Assembly (NCBI GenBank): GCA_035911135.1
Contig: JAMHWD010000017.1
Coordinates: forward strand, 7,367-71,366
DNA: 64,000 bases
Origin: JAMHWD01 sp035911135
Lineage (GTDB): Bacteria > Pseudomonadota > Alphaproteobacteria > Micavibrionales > Micavibrionaceae
Reading direction: 5' to 3'
Positions 8,756 through 17,173 of the stretch are shown here, one piece after another (the stretch's first letter is position 1; each line of letters begins with the position of its first letter). A program made the translations under genes and the position numbers. Under the pieces are notes generated by a model that ran no database searches, was not told the DNA's origin, and saw nothing but the letters and a program-made list of their open reading frames with translations.

Positions 8756-9451
8756 CTAGCAACCGGCGGTATCCTCGTCCGATCCGGCCGGATAAAGGGC
8801 GCTGGGCTGCTGGATGATCCAGACGCGGAAACAGGTTTCCCCGGCGGCGCATTCGGTTTCATCGTCCGTATCCATGGTAAAGGCCCCGGTGATCGCATCG
8901 GCCTCGCATTCCGAGAATTTCTCATCCAGCTTGGTCAGCGCGTCTTTCAGATAAGCATCCGATTTCGTCGTGCGCGTCCAGAAAAATACCCCGTCCGTCC
9001 CGTTATACCATTGCCATTCCTCGAACAATGCCGGCGGCGCAGGCAGGAATTTGCCCGTATTGCCGGCAAAAACAGGCTGGTGATTATTCTGGGTGCCGTC
9101 ATTATGACCGGGGCAGCGAATATTGCGCGCCAATCTGTCAGAGGCCGGGGTGTCGAGATAAGTGGAGTTTGGTTTTAAAGGATAGATTTTATTGGCGCCA
9201 ACATCACTGGTATCAATGGCGGGATCCTGATCCCCGTTGCCATAGCGCAGGACGCATTCCTGCACAGCGGAGCGGATCTGGTCGATCTGGCTCTGGATTT
9301 CGGTGGCGGATTTCAACGAGCCTTGCGAGGATGTCTGCTGGCTGGATGGCTCCATGAAGGTCACCGTCAACGCCGCCAGCAAGGCAATCGCAATCAGGAT
9401 ATACACTAGGGCGCTGCCGCGCTCGGATTTTCTGGAATTTACAAGACGCAT
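8756..9451 (-). CDS. Type IV pilin-like protein, last gene of pilus/secretion locus
   Basis: A 231-residue protein with a class III-like prepilin N-terminus: a short basic leader ending SERG, then SALVYILIAIALLAALTVTF as a single hydrophobic helix. The remainder is a soluble domain with several cysteines (including one at the C-terminus), DGT and WYN motifs, and no similarity I can name. Cleavage is expected after the Gly of ERG by the prepilin peptidase encoded at 19394-19912. The usual Glu at position 5 of the mature pilin is missing (SALVY), as in some minor or tip pilins. It lies 172 bases downstream of the other pilin-like gene, with a hairpin and a palindromic repeat between. Pilus subunit or tip role is inferred from leader and locus. 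Confidence 0.7.
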   Translation of the reverse strand: MRLVNSRKSERGSALVYILIAIALLAALTVTFMEPSSQQTSSQGSLKSATEIQSQIDQIRSAVQECVLRYGNGDQDPAIDTSDVGANKIYPLKPNSTYLDTPASDRLARNIRCPGHNDGTQNNHQPVFAGNTGKFLPAPPALFEEWQWYNGTDGVFFWTRTTKSDAYLKDALTKLDEKFSECEADAITGAFTMDTDDETECAAGETCFRVWIIQQPSALYPAGSDEDTAGC

Positions 9452-9468
9452 AAGTTGATCCTTTTGAA

Positions 9469-9533
9469 CGTCATTACATTACACGGCCCGTCCGTGTAAT
9501 CCATGGATCACACGCATAAAGCGTGTGATGACG
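9469..9533. repeat. Dispersed intergenic palindromic element, copy 1
   Basis: A 65-base element begins CGTCAT and ends ATGACG, with two internal hairpins: TACACGG/CCGTGTA and TCACACGC/GCGTGTGA, joined by ATCCATGGAT. A second element of the same architecture lies at 27148-27233. The CGTCAT...ATCCATG...GGATxxC...ATGACG plan resembles small palindromic repeats scattered between genes in many alphaproteobacteria. It sits between the two pilin-like genes. Confidence 0.75.
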
Positions 9534-9540
9534 GTACCGT

Positions 9541-9587
9541 AAAATAAAGATCCCCGCTTCCAGTATTCTACACCGAAAGCAGGGATC
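9541..9587 (-). terminator. Intrinsic-terminator-like hairpin downstream of pilin-like gene 9624-10358
   Basis: On the minus strand an 11-bp stem (GATCCCTGCTT against AAGCGGGGATC, one G-T type mismatch) with a 17-base loop is followed by TTTATTTT. It lies 37 bases after the stop of the upstream pilin-like gene and would reduce transcription into the last pilin-like gene. Confidence 0.55.
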
Positions 9588-9623
9588 CGAGAAAGAGAGA
9601 AAGAATTTTTTAGTCCCTACAGA

Positions 9624-10358
9624 TCAGCGCTCCACAAGAACGTGGTAATAGACGTAGTCGCCAGCCGCACCATTACGGAAGCAACCATAGGGAACGCCGG
9701 CAAATCCATTGGGCGAATTACCATCATCCAGACCGGTACTGCCACCGGTATCGGCAAATTCGATCGGTGCCGAATCGCTATCACCATCATCATCTTCCAT
9801 ATTGACGAGATAATCAGCAGAAACATCTGCGCTGGTCTCAAGGGTACCAATACCAAGCTCGGTATTGATTTTTTCACAAATTGAGCGCTTAATGCCTGGC
9901 AGGAAAGCTACAATATCGTTCTTGGTTTCAGCGCCAATTTCCTCAACCGCAAAATTGCCGTTAAAATACCATGGTCCCGGCTGATCATTTGCCATTACAT
10001 CAGCACTGGCTGGGGCATACACGGCGCCACCGCCTTCAGGATGAAATACGCCGCGCTGCAAACCAACAGCCGTAGAATCCAAATCCGTAAAGGGTGGCTG
10101 GTTAAACGCCAGCTCATCAGGAGCAAGCCCCTTGGATACCAGCATCCGCACAATCGAGGTTCTGACCCCGGCAGGATATTGCGTGAGCGAGGCGCTGTTG
10201 ACCAGTGAGCTTTCTTCATTCGCATCACCGCCGCCCGAACGGGACGATGAAGTAACCGCATAAGAAAGCGCCGCGAACAGCGCCACCGCGATCAGGATCA
10301 GGAAGAGAACGTTACCGCGCTCCTTGCTCCTTATATTCTTTAATTGTCGTTGCATCAT
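9624..10358 (-). CDS. Type IV pilin-like protein
   Basis: A 244-residue protein with a prepilin-type leader: MMQRQLKNIRSKERG followed by the hydrophobic helix NVLFLILIAVALFAALSYAV, then a Ser/Gly-rich stretch (TSSSRSGGG). As in the neighbouring pilin-like protein, Glu5 of the mature form is absent (NVLFL). The C-terminal domain has LQRGVFHPEGGGAVY, paired cysteines and an Asp-rich loop (EDDDGDSDS), possibly metal binding. Proteins with the ERGNVLFLILIAVALFAAL opening are recurrent, poorly characterised pilin-like proteins of alphaproteobacteria. It follows the 200-residue membrane protein by 60 bases and is probably the major structural subunit or a pseudopilin of this system. Confidence 0.72.
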   Translation of the reverse strand: MMQRQLKNIRSKERGNVLFLILIAVALFAALSYAVTSSSRSGGGDANEESSLVNSASLTQYPAGVRTSIVRMLVSKGLAPDELAFNQPPFTDLDSTAVGLQRGVFHPEGGGAVYAPASADVMANDQPGPWYFNGNFAVEEIGAETKNDIVAFLPGIKRSICEKINTELGIGTLETSADVSADYLVNMEDDDGDSDSAPIEFADTGGSTGLDDGNSPNGFAGVPYGCFRNGAAGDYVYYHVLVER

Positions 10359-10418
10359 TACTCTTTCTCCTCAGTAGTAAAATAAAATCACTTAAAACAA
10401 TTACTCTTTTAAAAAAAC

Positions 10419-11021
10419 CTACTCCGTGCTGCCCGCAGAAGGACTCGTCACCGTCACTGTATTGATTTTCAGCGTCGCCGCCAAGGGGTCACGGTCACAT
10501 TCACGGCCCACGCATAATTTATCAATATTCACGCGCCACCCCGATCCGCCGTTCTGCACGTGGCCGATCGCCTCGCGCCATTGCGCGAAATCGGCCGTGG
10601 ATTTGGCCGCAATCGTAATCGCCGATCCGGTCGTTGTGATGTTGAGGCCCTTATAGACTTCCTTCAGGCTCTCGGCGAATTTTTTTGCCTCATCCGGTTT
10701 GATGGCCACATCCGTGATTGTCGGCACGACGGGCTGGAGCGCGGAGGCATCTTGCAATTTGGCGCGAAGCTCGGTGAGCTGCTGGAGCTGGACAGTTGTA
10801 TATAATCCGATACCGCCCGCACAGGCCCATGTCACGCCCGCCATGATCAGCATCGTCTGCCCGACATTGCCGGGCATTTTTTCCAGAAATTTGTTTAAAT
10901 CTTCCGCCGCCTGCGAGCTGGTAAATTTCTGCAGCGACCGCCAGTCGAATGACTGGAGTTTCTTCGCATCCATCGCCGGCATCTTGAATTTCAGCGGCGG
11001 TATTTTAAATTTGGACGACAA
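10419..11021 (-). CDS. Bitopic inner-membrane protein of pilus/secretion locus (PilO/GspM-like position)
   Basis: A 200-residue protein with a basic, amphipathic cytoplasmic N-terminus (residues 1-53, KFKIPPLKFKMPAM repeat-like), one membrane segment at about 55-76 (MLIMAGVTWACAGGIGLYTTV), a coiled stretch (LQQLTELRAKLQD) and a periplasmic alpha/beta domain. The topology and the ferredoxin-like pattern of the last 100 residues match alignment-complex proteins such as PilO or GspM, but I see no specific signature. The ending SAGSTE is polar. It lies between the 332-residue membrane protein and the first pilin-like gene, consistent with an inner-membrane platform role. The function is inferred from position and topology only. 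Confidence 0.6.
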   Translation of the reverse strand: MSSKFKIPPLKFKMPAMDAKKLQSFDWRSLQKFTSSQAAEDLNKFLEKMPGNVGQTMLIMAGVTWACAGGIGLYTTVQLQQLTELRAKLQDASALQPVVPTITDVAIKPDEAKKFAESLKEVYKGLNITTTGSAITIAAKSTADFAQWREAIGHVQNGGSGWRVNIDKLCVGRECDRDPLAATLKINTVTVTSPSAGSTE

Positions 11022-11153
11022 GATGAACTATCCCCTTGGAAATCTAAAATCTTTTCTAGTTTAATTATAAATTTGAAACATTAAAACCCTATTAACCAGT
11101 GTGAAATTATGTTAACAGATTTTAACGAGTTTACTGTGATTACAACGATTTAG

Positions 11154-12152
11154 TTACTTTTTACCCTGAACGCGCGCCCGGCCATCTTTTTCAAGGCCCA
11201 AAGGCGTGCCAAAATCCTGTGCAAAGGCCGGTGGCACAAGCGCTTCCCAGACGAGGCCGCCGCCACCGCCCTTGCCTTTGCCGCCCTTGCCTTCACCGCC
11301 GATATTATATTTCACCAGCGTGCCATCGACCTTGGCAAGCTTGTCGAGAAGTTCCTGAATCCGTACCATGTGGCGGATCGTATCGCTTTGCATGGCGTTA
11401 TAGGCATTGAGCATCAGATCATTGGACGCCTGATCGGTGTCTGCCCTGACCTGATCGAGGCTGCGTTCCAGAAGATTGATCGTGATATAATTGAAAAACA
11501 GGATCGTAATCGCCGCCAGATTGATAAACAGGCCCACAATAACCAGCATGCGCGCTGTCGCGCGGGAGAGTTTTTCGCTCTTTAAATTACGGTTTCGCCA
11601 CGCCACGATATCAGCCACGGCCGGATTGATCGTCACAAAATTGGCATCCATGCTCTGGATACGCGGCAAAATCGTACGCGAGGCCCCCAGAAAAACCTGC
11701 ATACGGGATGTTTCCGGGTCCCAGCGCAGTGCCGAGGCCATACCTTCTTGTTCATACAGGTAAACCGTTTCCTTATCCCAGTATTCGCTGTTCCCCGGCA
11801 GCGCGGCGGCCAGCGGACACCAGCTATCCGGGTTGGAAGACATCGATGCCGAAGGGCATCCCAGATAATAAAGGCGCTTATCCGATACCGTATAAACGAA
11901 ATGAACTTTTTCCGTACCGCAAGCCTGCGAAATCGCGTTCCAGACGGCTTCTTCCTCGGTTCCCGGTATATGCGGAATGGAGCCGCCCACAAGTTCCTGC
12001 GGCAGATAAGGTTTCAAATCCCGGACAAATTCCTTGGCCTCGCCGGCCAGACGATCCGATATGCCAGGGCGCGGCCGCGACAGCGAGCTTTCGGTGCGCG
12101 CCGCATTGGGCTTGCCGTCATCCAGTCCGGTTGTGTCCTTGATAATCGCCAC
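11154..12152 (-). CDS. Membrane protein of pilus/secretion locus (GspL/PilO-like topology), unrecognised family
   Basis: A 332-residue protein. The N-terminal ~200 residues are soluble and presumably cytoplasmic (segments GCPSASMSSNPDSW and SALRWDPETSRMQVFLGAS). A membrane segment at about 205-228 (MLVIVGLFINLAAITILFF) is followed by a periplasmic helix (LDQVRADTDQASNDLML). The tail contains a Gly/Lys-rich linker (GGEGKGGKGKGGGGG) and ends with a hydrophilic segment. This cytoplasmic-domain/TM/periplasmic-helix plan is that of GspL-type proteins or of R64 PilO, which couple the ATPase to the periplasm. The start is 18 bases after the GspF-like stop. No family recognised; a platform role is inferred. 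Confidence 0.6.
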   Translation of the reverse strand: MAIIKDTTGLDDGKPNAARTESSLSRPRPGISDRLAGEAKEFVRDLKPYLPQELVGGSIPHIPGTEEEAVWNAISQACGTEKVHFVYTVSDKRLYYLGCPSASMSSNPDSWCPLAAALPGNSEYWDKETVYLYEQEGMASALRWDPETSRMQVFLGASRTILPRIQSMDANFVTINPAVADIVAWRNRNLKSEKLSRATARMLVIVGLFINLAAITILFFNYITINLLERSLDQVRADTDQASNDLMLNAYNAMQSDTIRHMVRIQELLDKLAKVDGTLVKYNIGGEGKGGKGKGGGGGLVWEALVPPAFAQDFGTPLGLEKDGRARVQGKK

Positions 12153-12170
12153 GGCGAAGATATCCTTTTC

Positions 12171-13391
12171 CTACATTGCCCCGTTCATCAGGCCGCCCAT
12201 CATCGAATCCATGCTCATGTTCATAACTGTCAGGGCATAAATCGCAGAACCGAAGGCCAGAGCCAGATAGACGCCTGTCAAACCAAAGGCCAGCCAGACA
12301 ATCAAAGAGTGTTTTGTTTTCGCCGCCGCAGAACGCATTTCGGCAATAGACTCCATTACTGTAGCAACTTGGTCGAGATCAGACAAGCTTGCTAGTTCAA
12401 GGCGTTCGTTACGGGTCAGCGGCTCGCGGTCGAGCGCTGAACCCAGATTAACCCCGCGGTTCAGGTCGCGCAGTGCCGATTCCCAGTACTGTGTCACATC
12501 CGGGGCCGATGAGGCATCGGCCGATTGCTCCAGCGTGGCGTTAATCGGAACCATACCCTTAAGCATCCGGTTGGCGGCCATCATGGAATCGGCAAAAGCC
12601 AGATCGCGCAAATACCCGCCCACCAGCGGAATTTTCCGCACAAATCTTGCCGTGGGCCAGTCTTTCTTGCCCTTGTTAATCCAGTATGAAAAGACAACCC
12701 AGGCCATCAGCACGCCCATACCCACAGCCGTCCAGATCAGAACATCCCATGTCAGTTCCAGCTGGCCGACGACGCGCTCGAATTTTTCCAGCTCTTCAGG
12801 ATTTGTCGGCGGATTGTCGCGGAACCAGCCCAGAACCATGTCCTTCCCGCCCCAAAGCGAAGATACGATTGAAAATACGTCAAAGGCCAGCCAACCCATC
12901 GTGCCGACAATGGCCCGCGTGTTCTTGCGCTTTTGCGTGATCGAGTGAATAGCGTGCGGGATACCGTCCACCAGCTTGTTGGCGCGTTCGGAACCGCCCA
13001 GAATAGCCAGCGTACTATGATCGAAAATCTGCAGAGCCTTAAGCGCGTCAATAACGCCAAGACCGCGCGCCAGCGCTTCACGCGCAGGCGCCAGAATATT
13101 CTGGCGGCGCGGATTGGTTTCGGCCTGAATGATCTTCCAAAGGGCAACGCCCGGCGAGGTCGAGGTCGCGCGAAACTGAATACCGCGCAGAAGCTGCACC
13201 TGCCACCATGTCGAACGCGCCAATAATCTTTCAAGGGGAGAGCGCGAATGCGGACGTATGCGAAGCACATAGCCGCCCTTTTTGCGAATAGCCTCGCGCA
13301 CGTCATCGACAGACGGCAAATAAAAGGATTCCGTGACCCGTTTCGGTCCCGAAGTCGTCTCATAAGCGATATTGGCGATCCATTGCTGCAT
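12171..13391 (-). CDS. Type II secretion / type IV pilus inner-membrane platform protein (GspF/PilC/PilR family)
   Basis: A 406-residue polytopic protein with two GspF-type four-helix domains (about 65-190 and 270-400). The second contains SMMAANRMLKGMVPINATLE and a long C-terminal membrane segment (LIVWLAFGLTGVYLALAFGSAIYAL). Membrane segments also occur near 155-180 and 225-248. The platform protein converts ATPase motion into pilin extraction or insertion. It is encoded 104 bases downstream of the ATPase gene, the standard GspE-GspF order. The N-terminal 60 residues (IANIAYETTSGPKRVTESFY) match the usual leader region that contacts the ATPase. Family assignment is firm; whether it builds a pilus or a secretion pseudopilus is not settled. 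Confidence 0.85.
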   Translation of the reverse strand: MQQWIANIAYETTSGPKRVTESFYLPSVDDVREAIRKKGGYVLRIRPHSRSPLERLLARSTWWQVQLLRGIQFRATSTSPGVALWKIIQAETNPRRQNILAPAREALARGLGVIDALKALQIFDHSTLAILGGSERANKLVDGIPHAIHSITQKRKNTRAIVGTMGWLAFDVFSIVSSLWGGKDMVLGWFRDNPPTNPEELEKFERVVGQLELTWDVLIWTAVGMGVLMAWVVFSYWINKGKKDWPTARFVRKIPLVGGYLRDLAFADSMMAANRMLKGMVPINATLEQSADASSAPDVTQYWESALRDLNRGVNLGSALDREPLTRNERLELASLSDLDQVATVMESIAEMRSAAAKTKHSLIVWLAFGLTGVYLALAFGSAIYALTVMNMSMDSMMGGLMNGAM

Positions 13392-13495
13392 GATTTTGAT
13401 TACAAAAGAAATTTCCCTTGTAACTATAGTAACACTGCGCTGAATAAGAAAATACTAAGAAATTATGAAAATAAAAAAGATTGGCCGCCCCAAGC

Positions 13496-15292
13496 TTATT
13501 CTTCCAGATAACTAAGCGCAGCCTTGGGATCAACAAGGCCGGAAATCACCAGATCAACCAGACCTTCTTTTCTGGTATGAGAAAGAACACCGTGCTGGCG
13601 CGGGATCATGTTGACGTTGCTCATCAGCGCTTCGTAGATATCATTTCGCTGCGCGGGCCCCAGCGTGATCATCAAAGCATCCAGCAGCAATGTTCGCCCT
13701 TGAATCCCCGTCCGGTTACAAAGATCACAGCCAGACATGTTATGGCGGCGTACCTTGGCATCCATCTCAAGATTCAGCATGTAAACTTCATGCTCGTTGA
13801 TAACCTCGCCGATCGTGGTCTTGTGCGCGCAACCCTGACAGAGCGTTCTGATAAGGCGCTGGTTCAATATGGCGCGGACCTGCTGGGCCAGTGTATAGGA
13901 TGATGATTTTTCACGCTCGGCCGGCATCAGAGAACGCAAACGCTCAAACGTCTGAAGCGCGGTATCGGCGTGAATGGTCGATATAACGGTGTGACCGGAC
14001 TCGGCCGCCTTTAGCGCCGTTTCAACCGTATCGGAATCCCGCATCTCCCCGATGATGATATAATCAGGATCGTGACGCATCGCGGCGCGGATAAGATCGG
14101 CAAACGACCCACCCGGCATACCGGGGCGCACCTGCCATTGCGTGGCATAACGCAGTTCATATTCAATAGGATCTTCAATCGTCAGAACATGGCGGCGGCG
14201 TCTGTCAATCTGCTGGACGCAGGCATAAAGGGTTGTCGTTTTCCCTGAACCCGTAGGACCGGATAGGAGGATAAGACCGCCGCCCCCCTTGATTTCGGGC
14301 GAGAGCAATTTGGCCAGATAATCCGCAACATCCTCATGACGGCGGAACAATTCGTCAAACCCTTTCAGCGCGGCGCGGTCCAGCAAACGAAGCGTAAGCT
14401 TTTCGCCGTCCTGCGCCTGCGGTCCCGCGGCCACACGAACGTCAATCGATCGGCCTTGCCAAAGGAAACCAAAGCGTCCGTCCTTGGGCGTGACACGGTC
14501 CCCGAAGTTCAAACCGGCATCCCGTTTCAAAAGCGTGGTCAATCGCGCCATTGCCTCGGCTGGCAGCAAATGCATGGGGATCATATCGCCATCAATACGG
14601 TACTGGATCCAGTTCGGGGCCTCAGGGTTATTATCCTGCACAAGGTGAATATCGGAAGCGCGCATCTGCAGGGCCTCGGCCAGCATGTCGCGTTGAAACT
14701 GGTTCAGCAAAAGACCGTTATCGGTATCTTCCAGCCATTGCGCCAGCGTCTTTTCGCAGCGATCGGCCGAGAGATCATGCACCGAGCGCAGCGTATCAAT
14801 AAGTTCCTTACGGTCCCAGATTTCGATATCAATCCTATCAACCTTGAAACCACTGCGGTTGGACGTGGACATCAAGGCCTCGACCTGTCTTTCGTTCAGG
14901 TCATAAAGCGGAGCCACCCGCAACACGCCATCACGAAGGCCAATCAAATGGATAGAAAGCGGCAGCCAGGACTGCACGGGCAAAACCGCACGCAGCTGAT
15001 CGCCGGTGGCACGGTCCTTGACCGTTTCATCTTCGCGGTCACCGGCTGTAACGGCACCCGCCATATCCAGAAGCTGTTCCGTGGAGCGCGAGACCCCTTG
15101 CTCCAGCAGCAGCGCTCGCTCGCGCTGGACCATATCCAGATAGCGCTCGCGCCCTTCGCCCGAACGCACCTTGCGGCGCGCCTGTAATTTTTTCTTTTCG
15201 TATTCTTCCTGCTCGGCAGGCGAAAGCATAACCGGCGCAGTTGTAGCTGCTGCGCCCTTGTCGGTCGGAATATCTCCGCTTTTATCGCTCAT
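13496..15292 (-). CDS. GspE/PilB/PilQ-type secretion ATPase
   Basis: A 598-residue hexameric assembly ATPase powering pilin polymerisation. Seen in order: an Asp/Glu/Arg-rich N-terminus, an N1D-like region, then the catalytic core with Walker A GPTGSGKTTT (Lys351), the Asp box DPIEYEL, Walker B IIIGEMRDSDTVETAL, and the His box STIHADTA. A tetracysteine zinc motif has CQGC and, 40 residues later, CDLC, as in GspE/PilB extension ATPases and not PilT retraction ATPases. It is followed by the GspF homologue and preceded by the ASH-domain gene with a 44-base gap. No PilT-like retraction ATPase is present in the window. Confidence 0.93.
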   Translation of the reverse strand: MSDKSGDIPTDKGAAATTAPVMLSPAEQEEYEKKKLQARRKVRSGEGRERYLDMVQRERALLLEQGVSRSTEQLLDMAGAVTAGDREDETVKDRATGDQLRAVLPVQSWLPLSIHLIGLRDGVLRVAPLYDLNERQVEALMSTSNRSGFKVDRIDIEIWDRKELIDTLRSVHDLSADRCEKTLAQWLEDTDNGLLLNQFQRDMLAEALQMRASDIHLVQDNNPEAPNWIQYRIDGDMIPMHLLPAEAMARLTTLLKRDAGLNFGDRVTPKDGRFGFLWQGRSIDVRVAAGPQAQDGEKLTLRLLDRAALKGFDELFRRHEDVADYLAKLLSPEIKGGGGLILLSGPTGSGKTTTLYACVQQIDRRRRHVLTIEDPIEYELRYATQWQVRPGMPGGSFADLIRAAMRHDPDYIIIGEMRDSDTVETALKAAESGHTVISTIHADTALQTFERLRSLMPAEREKSSSYTLAQQVRAILNQRLIRTLCQGCAHKTTIGEVINEHEVYMLNLEMDAKVRRHNMSGCDLCNRTGIQGRTLLLDALMITLGPAQRNDIYEALMSNVNMIPRQHGVLSHTRKEGLVDLVISGLVDPKAALSYLEE

Positions 15293-15336
15293 GGCTCATG
15301 CCCCTTGATAATCCGTCATTTGGCGTTAAACGCCGC

Positions 15337-17043
15337 CTATTCGGACGATTCTGACGTTGAACTGGAGGAAGATCCCGATGACGACGATGACGATGATGTG
15401 CTCGCCGGCGCAGCAGAGGAGGAAGATCCACCAGAACTACCTGATTGTCTATTACCTGCGTTAATAGAAGATAAAGATCGGTCAAAAAGCAGCAAAACAG
15501 TCTCGCCGCCATGGGAAAACTCTATGCCATTACGCTGGATATTGGCCATCCACGACACGCCGCCCAGAACGATTTCCTCATCATCAAAGACAATGCGGCT
15601 GCCGCCCGGCCCTGCGATAATGGCACGTGTCGGCGAAAATGAAGTGATTTTAAGCCCATCAAGCACAGTCTTGGGATTGGTCACGGCCGGCAATGCTGCC
15701 TCAACGCGGCTGGCTTGCTGCGCTCTGGCCTCGGAATTGGCAGCCACAACAGGATCATCATTCATAACGCTGCTGCGTTCCTCGCCCGGCGCAAGCCCCG
15801 GATCAGATCCGCCCATAACCGTTGTTGTCGTGGCCATGAGCACTGTTCCCTGATCCTGACTGACAGGGCTGGCGGCAATGCCGCGCACCGGCAAAATCAA
15901 AACCCCGCGCGCGCCATCATGCGTAATCTGGATATCATCCAGCAGCGCCCCCGCGCGCGTAGGCGACCATGAGACCGTCAAGGGACAGGCCTCGATCGGA
16001 TCCAGCACCTGTTCCGCTTCGCAGCCGCCAGCCTTGAACCCAAGACCATTATCGGATCCGGCAACAACCACGCCCTTGATCTTGAGCGGCGCATCGCCAA
16101 CATTCACCAGCGAAACTGTAATCGTCGAGGCGGTGGAGATGCCGTCGCCAAAATCAATCTGCTCCTGCGAGGAGACCATCAACCCACGGCCCGGAACGGC
16201 CTCCGGGAATATTTCCGCCTGATCAATGCTGTCGGGCTCATACTCGCCGCGCAGCGTCACACTGGTCAGGGCTGATGGCCCGTCATGCTTGACCACCAGA
16301 GCGCCCGATACCTTGCCGCGCATCTTGGGCGACCATGAAACAGTCGCGATACAAGCCTGACCGGGTTCCAGCTTCTTGCAATCAGCCTTCAAACCAAACC
16401 CGGCGCTATCGCTGCCATCGACATAAACATCCTGCACGTTAATGGGGACCGATGTGATATTTCGCAAAATTACAGGTTCTACCAATGTCTGGCTGGCATT
16501 GAGGGATTCAAAATCAACCTCGTCCGGGATGGCTTGAATATCACTGGTGACGTTTTCATCGCCCTCGCCAGTCGTCTCGACATTACCCGACACGGTTGCC
16601 GTTACAAGACGCGTCCTGCCACTATGCGACATCAGCATCTCAACGCGCCACGCGCCGGCCTGCAAACCTTTGACCGAGAGAGCAACCGCACATTCCGCGC
16701 CCGCTGCCAGCGGCGCTTCCTCGCACTGATTCAGCGCTGTATTGGCCGAAACAGTTGAAGAAGGATAGAGACGGATCAAACCCGTCTCGACAGGTTGCGA
16801 TCCTGCATTCTTGAAACGTATGACGACCTGCGCGGTTGCACCGATTGGAATAGTGCCGCCATCCACCGCCGGCTCCACAGCGACCAGCCCGTCCCCGCCA
16901 GCCCCGCCAGCCGCGCCGCCCGATTGGCGTGCGCCGGGATCTGAAAACGCCGATGGACCTTGCGCCAATGCAGGCGCACCCATCCCTGATAAAGCCATCA
17001 GGGCAAAAGCCAGTATAAATTTTTGGCGTGGCAAGAAGGACAT
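15337..17043 (-). CDS. Exported ASH/choice-of-anchor-D repeat protein with PilP-like C-terminal domain
   Basis: A 568-residue protein starting at the ATG at 17043, which gives a clean Sec signal (RQKFILAFALMALSGMGAPALAQ); an in-frame ATG at 17094 would add 17 residues ahead of it. Three beta-sandwich units of about 110 residues (roughly 50-140, 145-260, 260-375) each carry a paired-Cys motif: CEEAPLAAGAEC, CKKLEPGQAC, CEAEQVLDPIEAC. This is the pattern of ASH/choice-of-anchor D domains. Around 460-530 a short domain (ITSFSPTRAIIAGPGGSRIV, then EIVLGGVSWMANIQRNGIEF) resembles PilP/GspC modules that dock on a secretin. The last ~35 residues are a nearly pure Ser/Gly tail. Placement between secretin and ATPase suggests a periplasmic connector. 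Confidence 0.68.
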   Translation of the reverse strand: MSFLPRQKFILAFALMALSGMGAPALAQGPSAFSDPGARQSGGAAGGAGGDGLVAVEPAVDGGTIPIGATAQVVIRFKNAGSQPVETGLIRLYPSSTVSANTALNQCEEAPLAAGAECAVALSVKGLQAGAWRVEMLMSHSGRTRLVTATVSGNVETTGEGDENVTSDIQAIPDEVDFESLNASQTLVEPVILRNITSVPINVQDVYVDGSDSAGFGLKADCKKLEPGQACIATVSWSPKMRGKVSGALVVKHDGPSALTSVTLRGEYEPDSIDQAEIFPEAVPGRGLMVSSQEQIDFGDGISTASTITVSLVNVGDAPLKIKGVVVAGSDNGLGFKAGGCEAEQVLDPIEACPLTVSWSPTRAGALLDDIQITHDGARGVLILPVRGIAASPVSQDQGTVLMATTTTVMGGSDPGLAPGEERSSVMNDDPVVAANSEARAQQASRVEAALPAVTNPKTVLDGLKITSFSPTRAIIAGPGGSRIVFDDEEIVLGGVSWMANIQRNGIEFSHGGETVLLLFDRSLSSINAGNRQSGSSGGSSSSAAPASTSSSSSSSGSSSSSTSESSE

Positions 17044-17173
17044 CAGAAAAACACAAAAGCACGAATGTGCGCAAGGAAATGAAAAACCATACATTTTATT
17101 GTATCACAAGTGATTCGGGCTTGGTAAGCCATATTGTAATTCAGATATTATGAATAATTTTTCTGAGGAAAAA

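Noticed and set aside
8591..9178. 195-codon plus-strand open frame after tRNA-Gly
   Set aside because: Mostly antisense to the pilin-like gene, which has a diagnostic leader; no motif or ribosome-binding site.
14336..15187. 283-codon plus-strand open frame opposite the GspE ATPase
   Set aside because: The minus-strand ATPase has all catalytic motifs; the opposite frame is open only because of codon bias.
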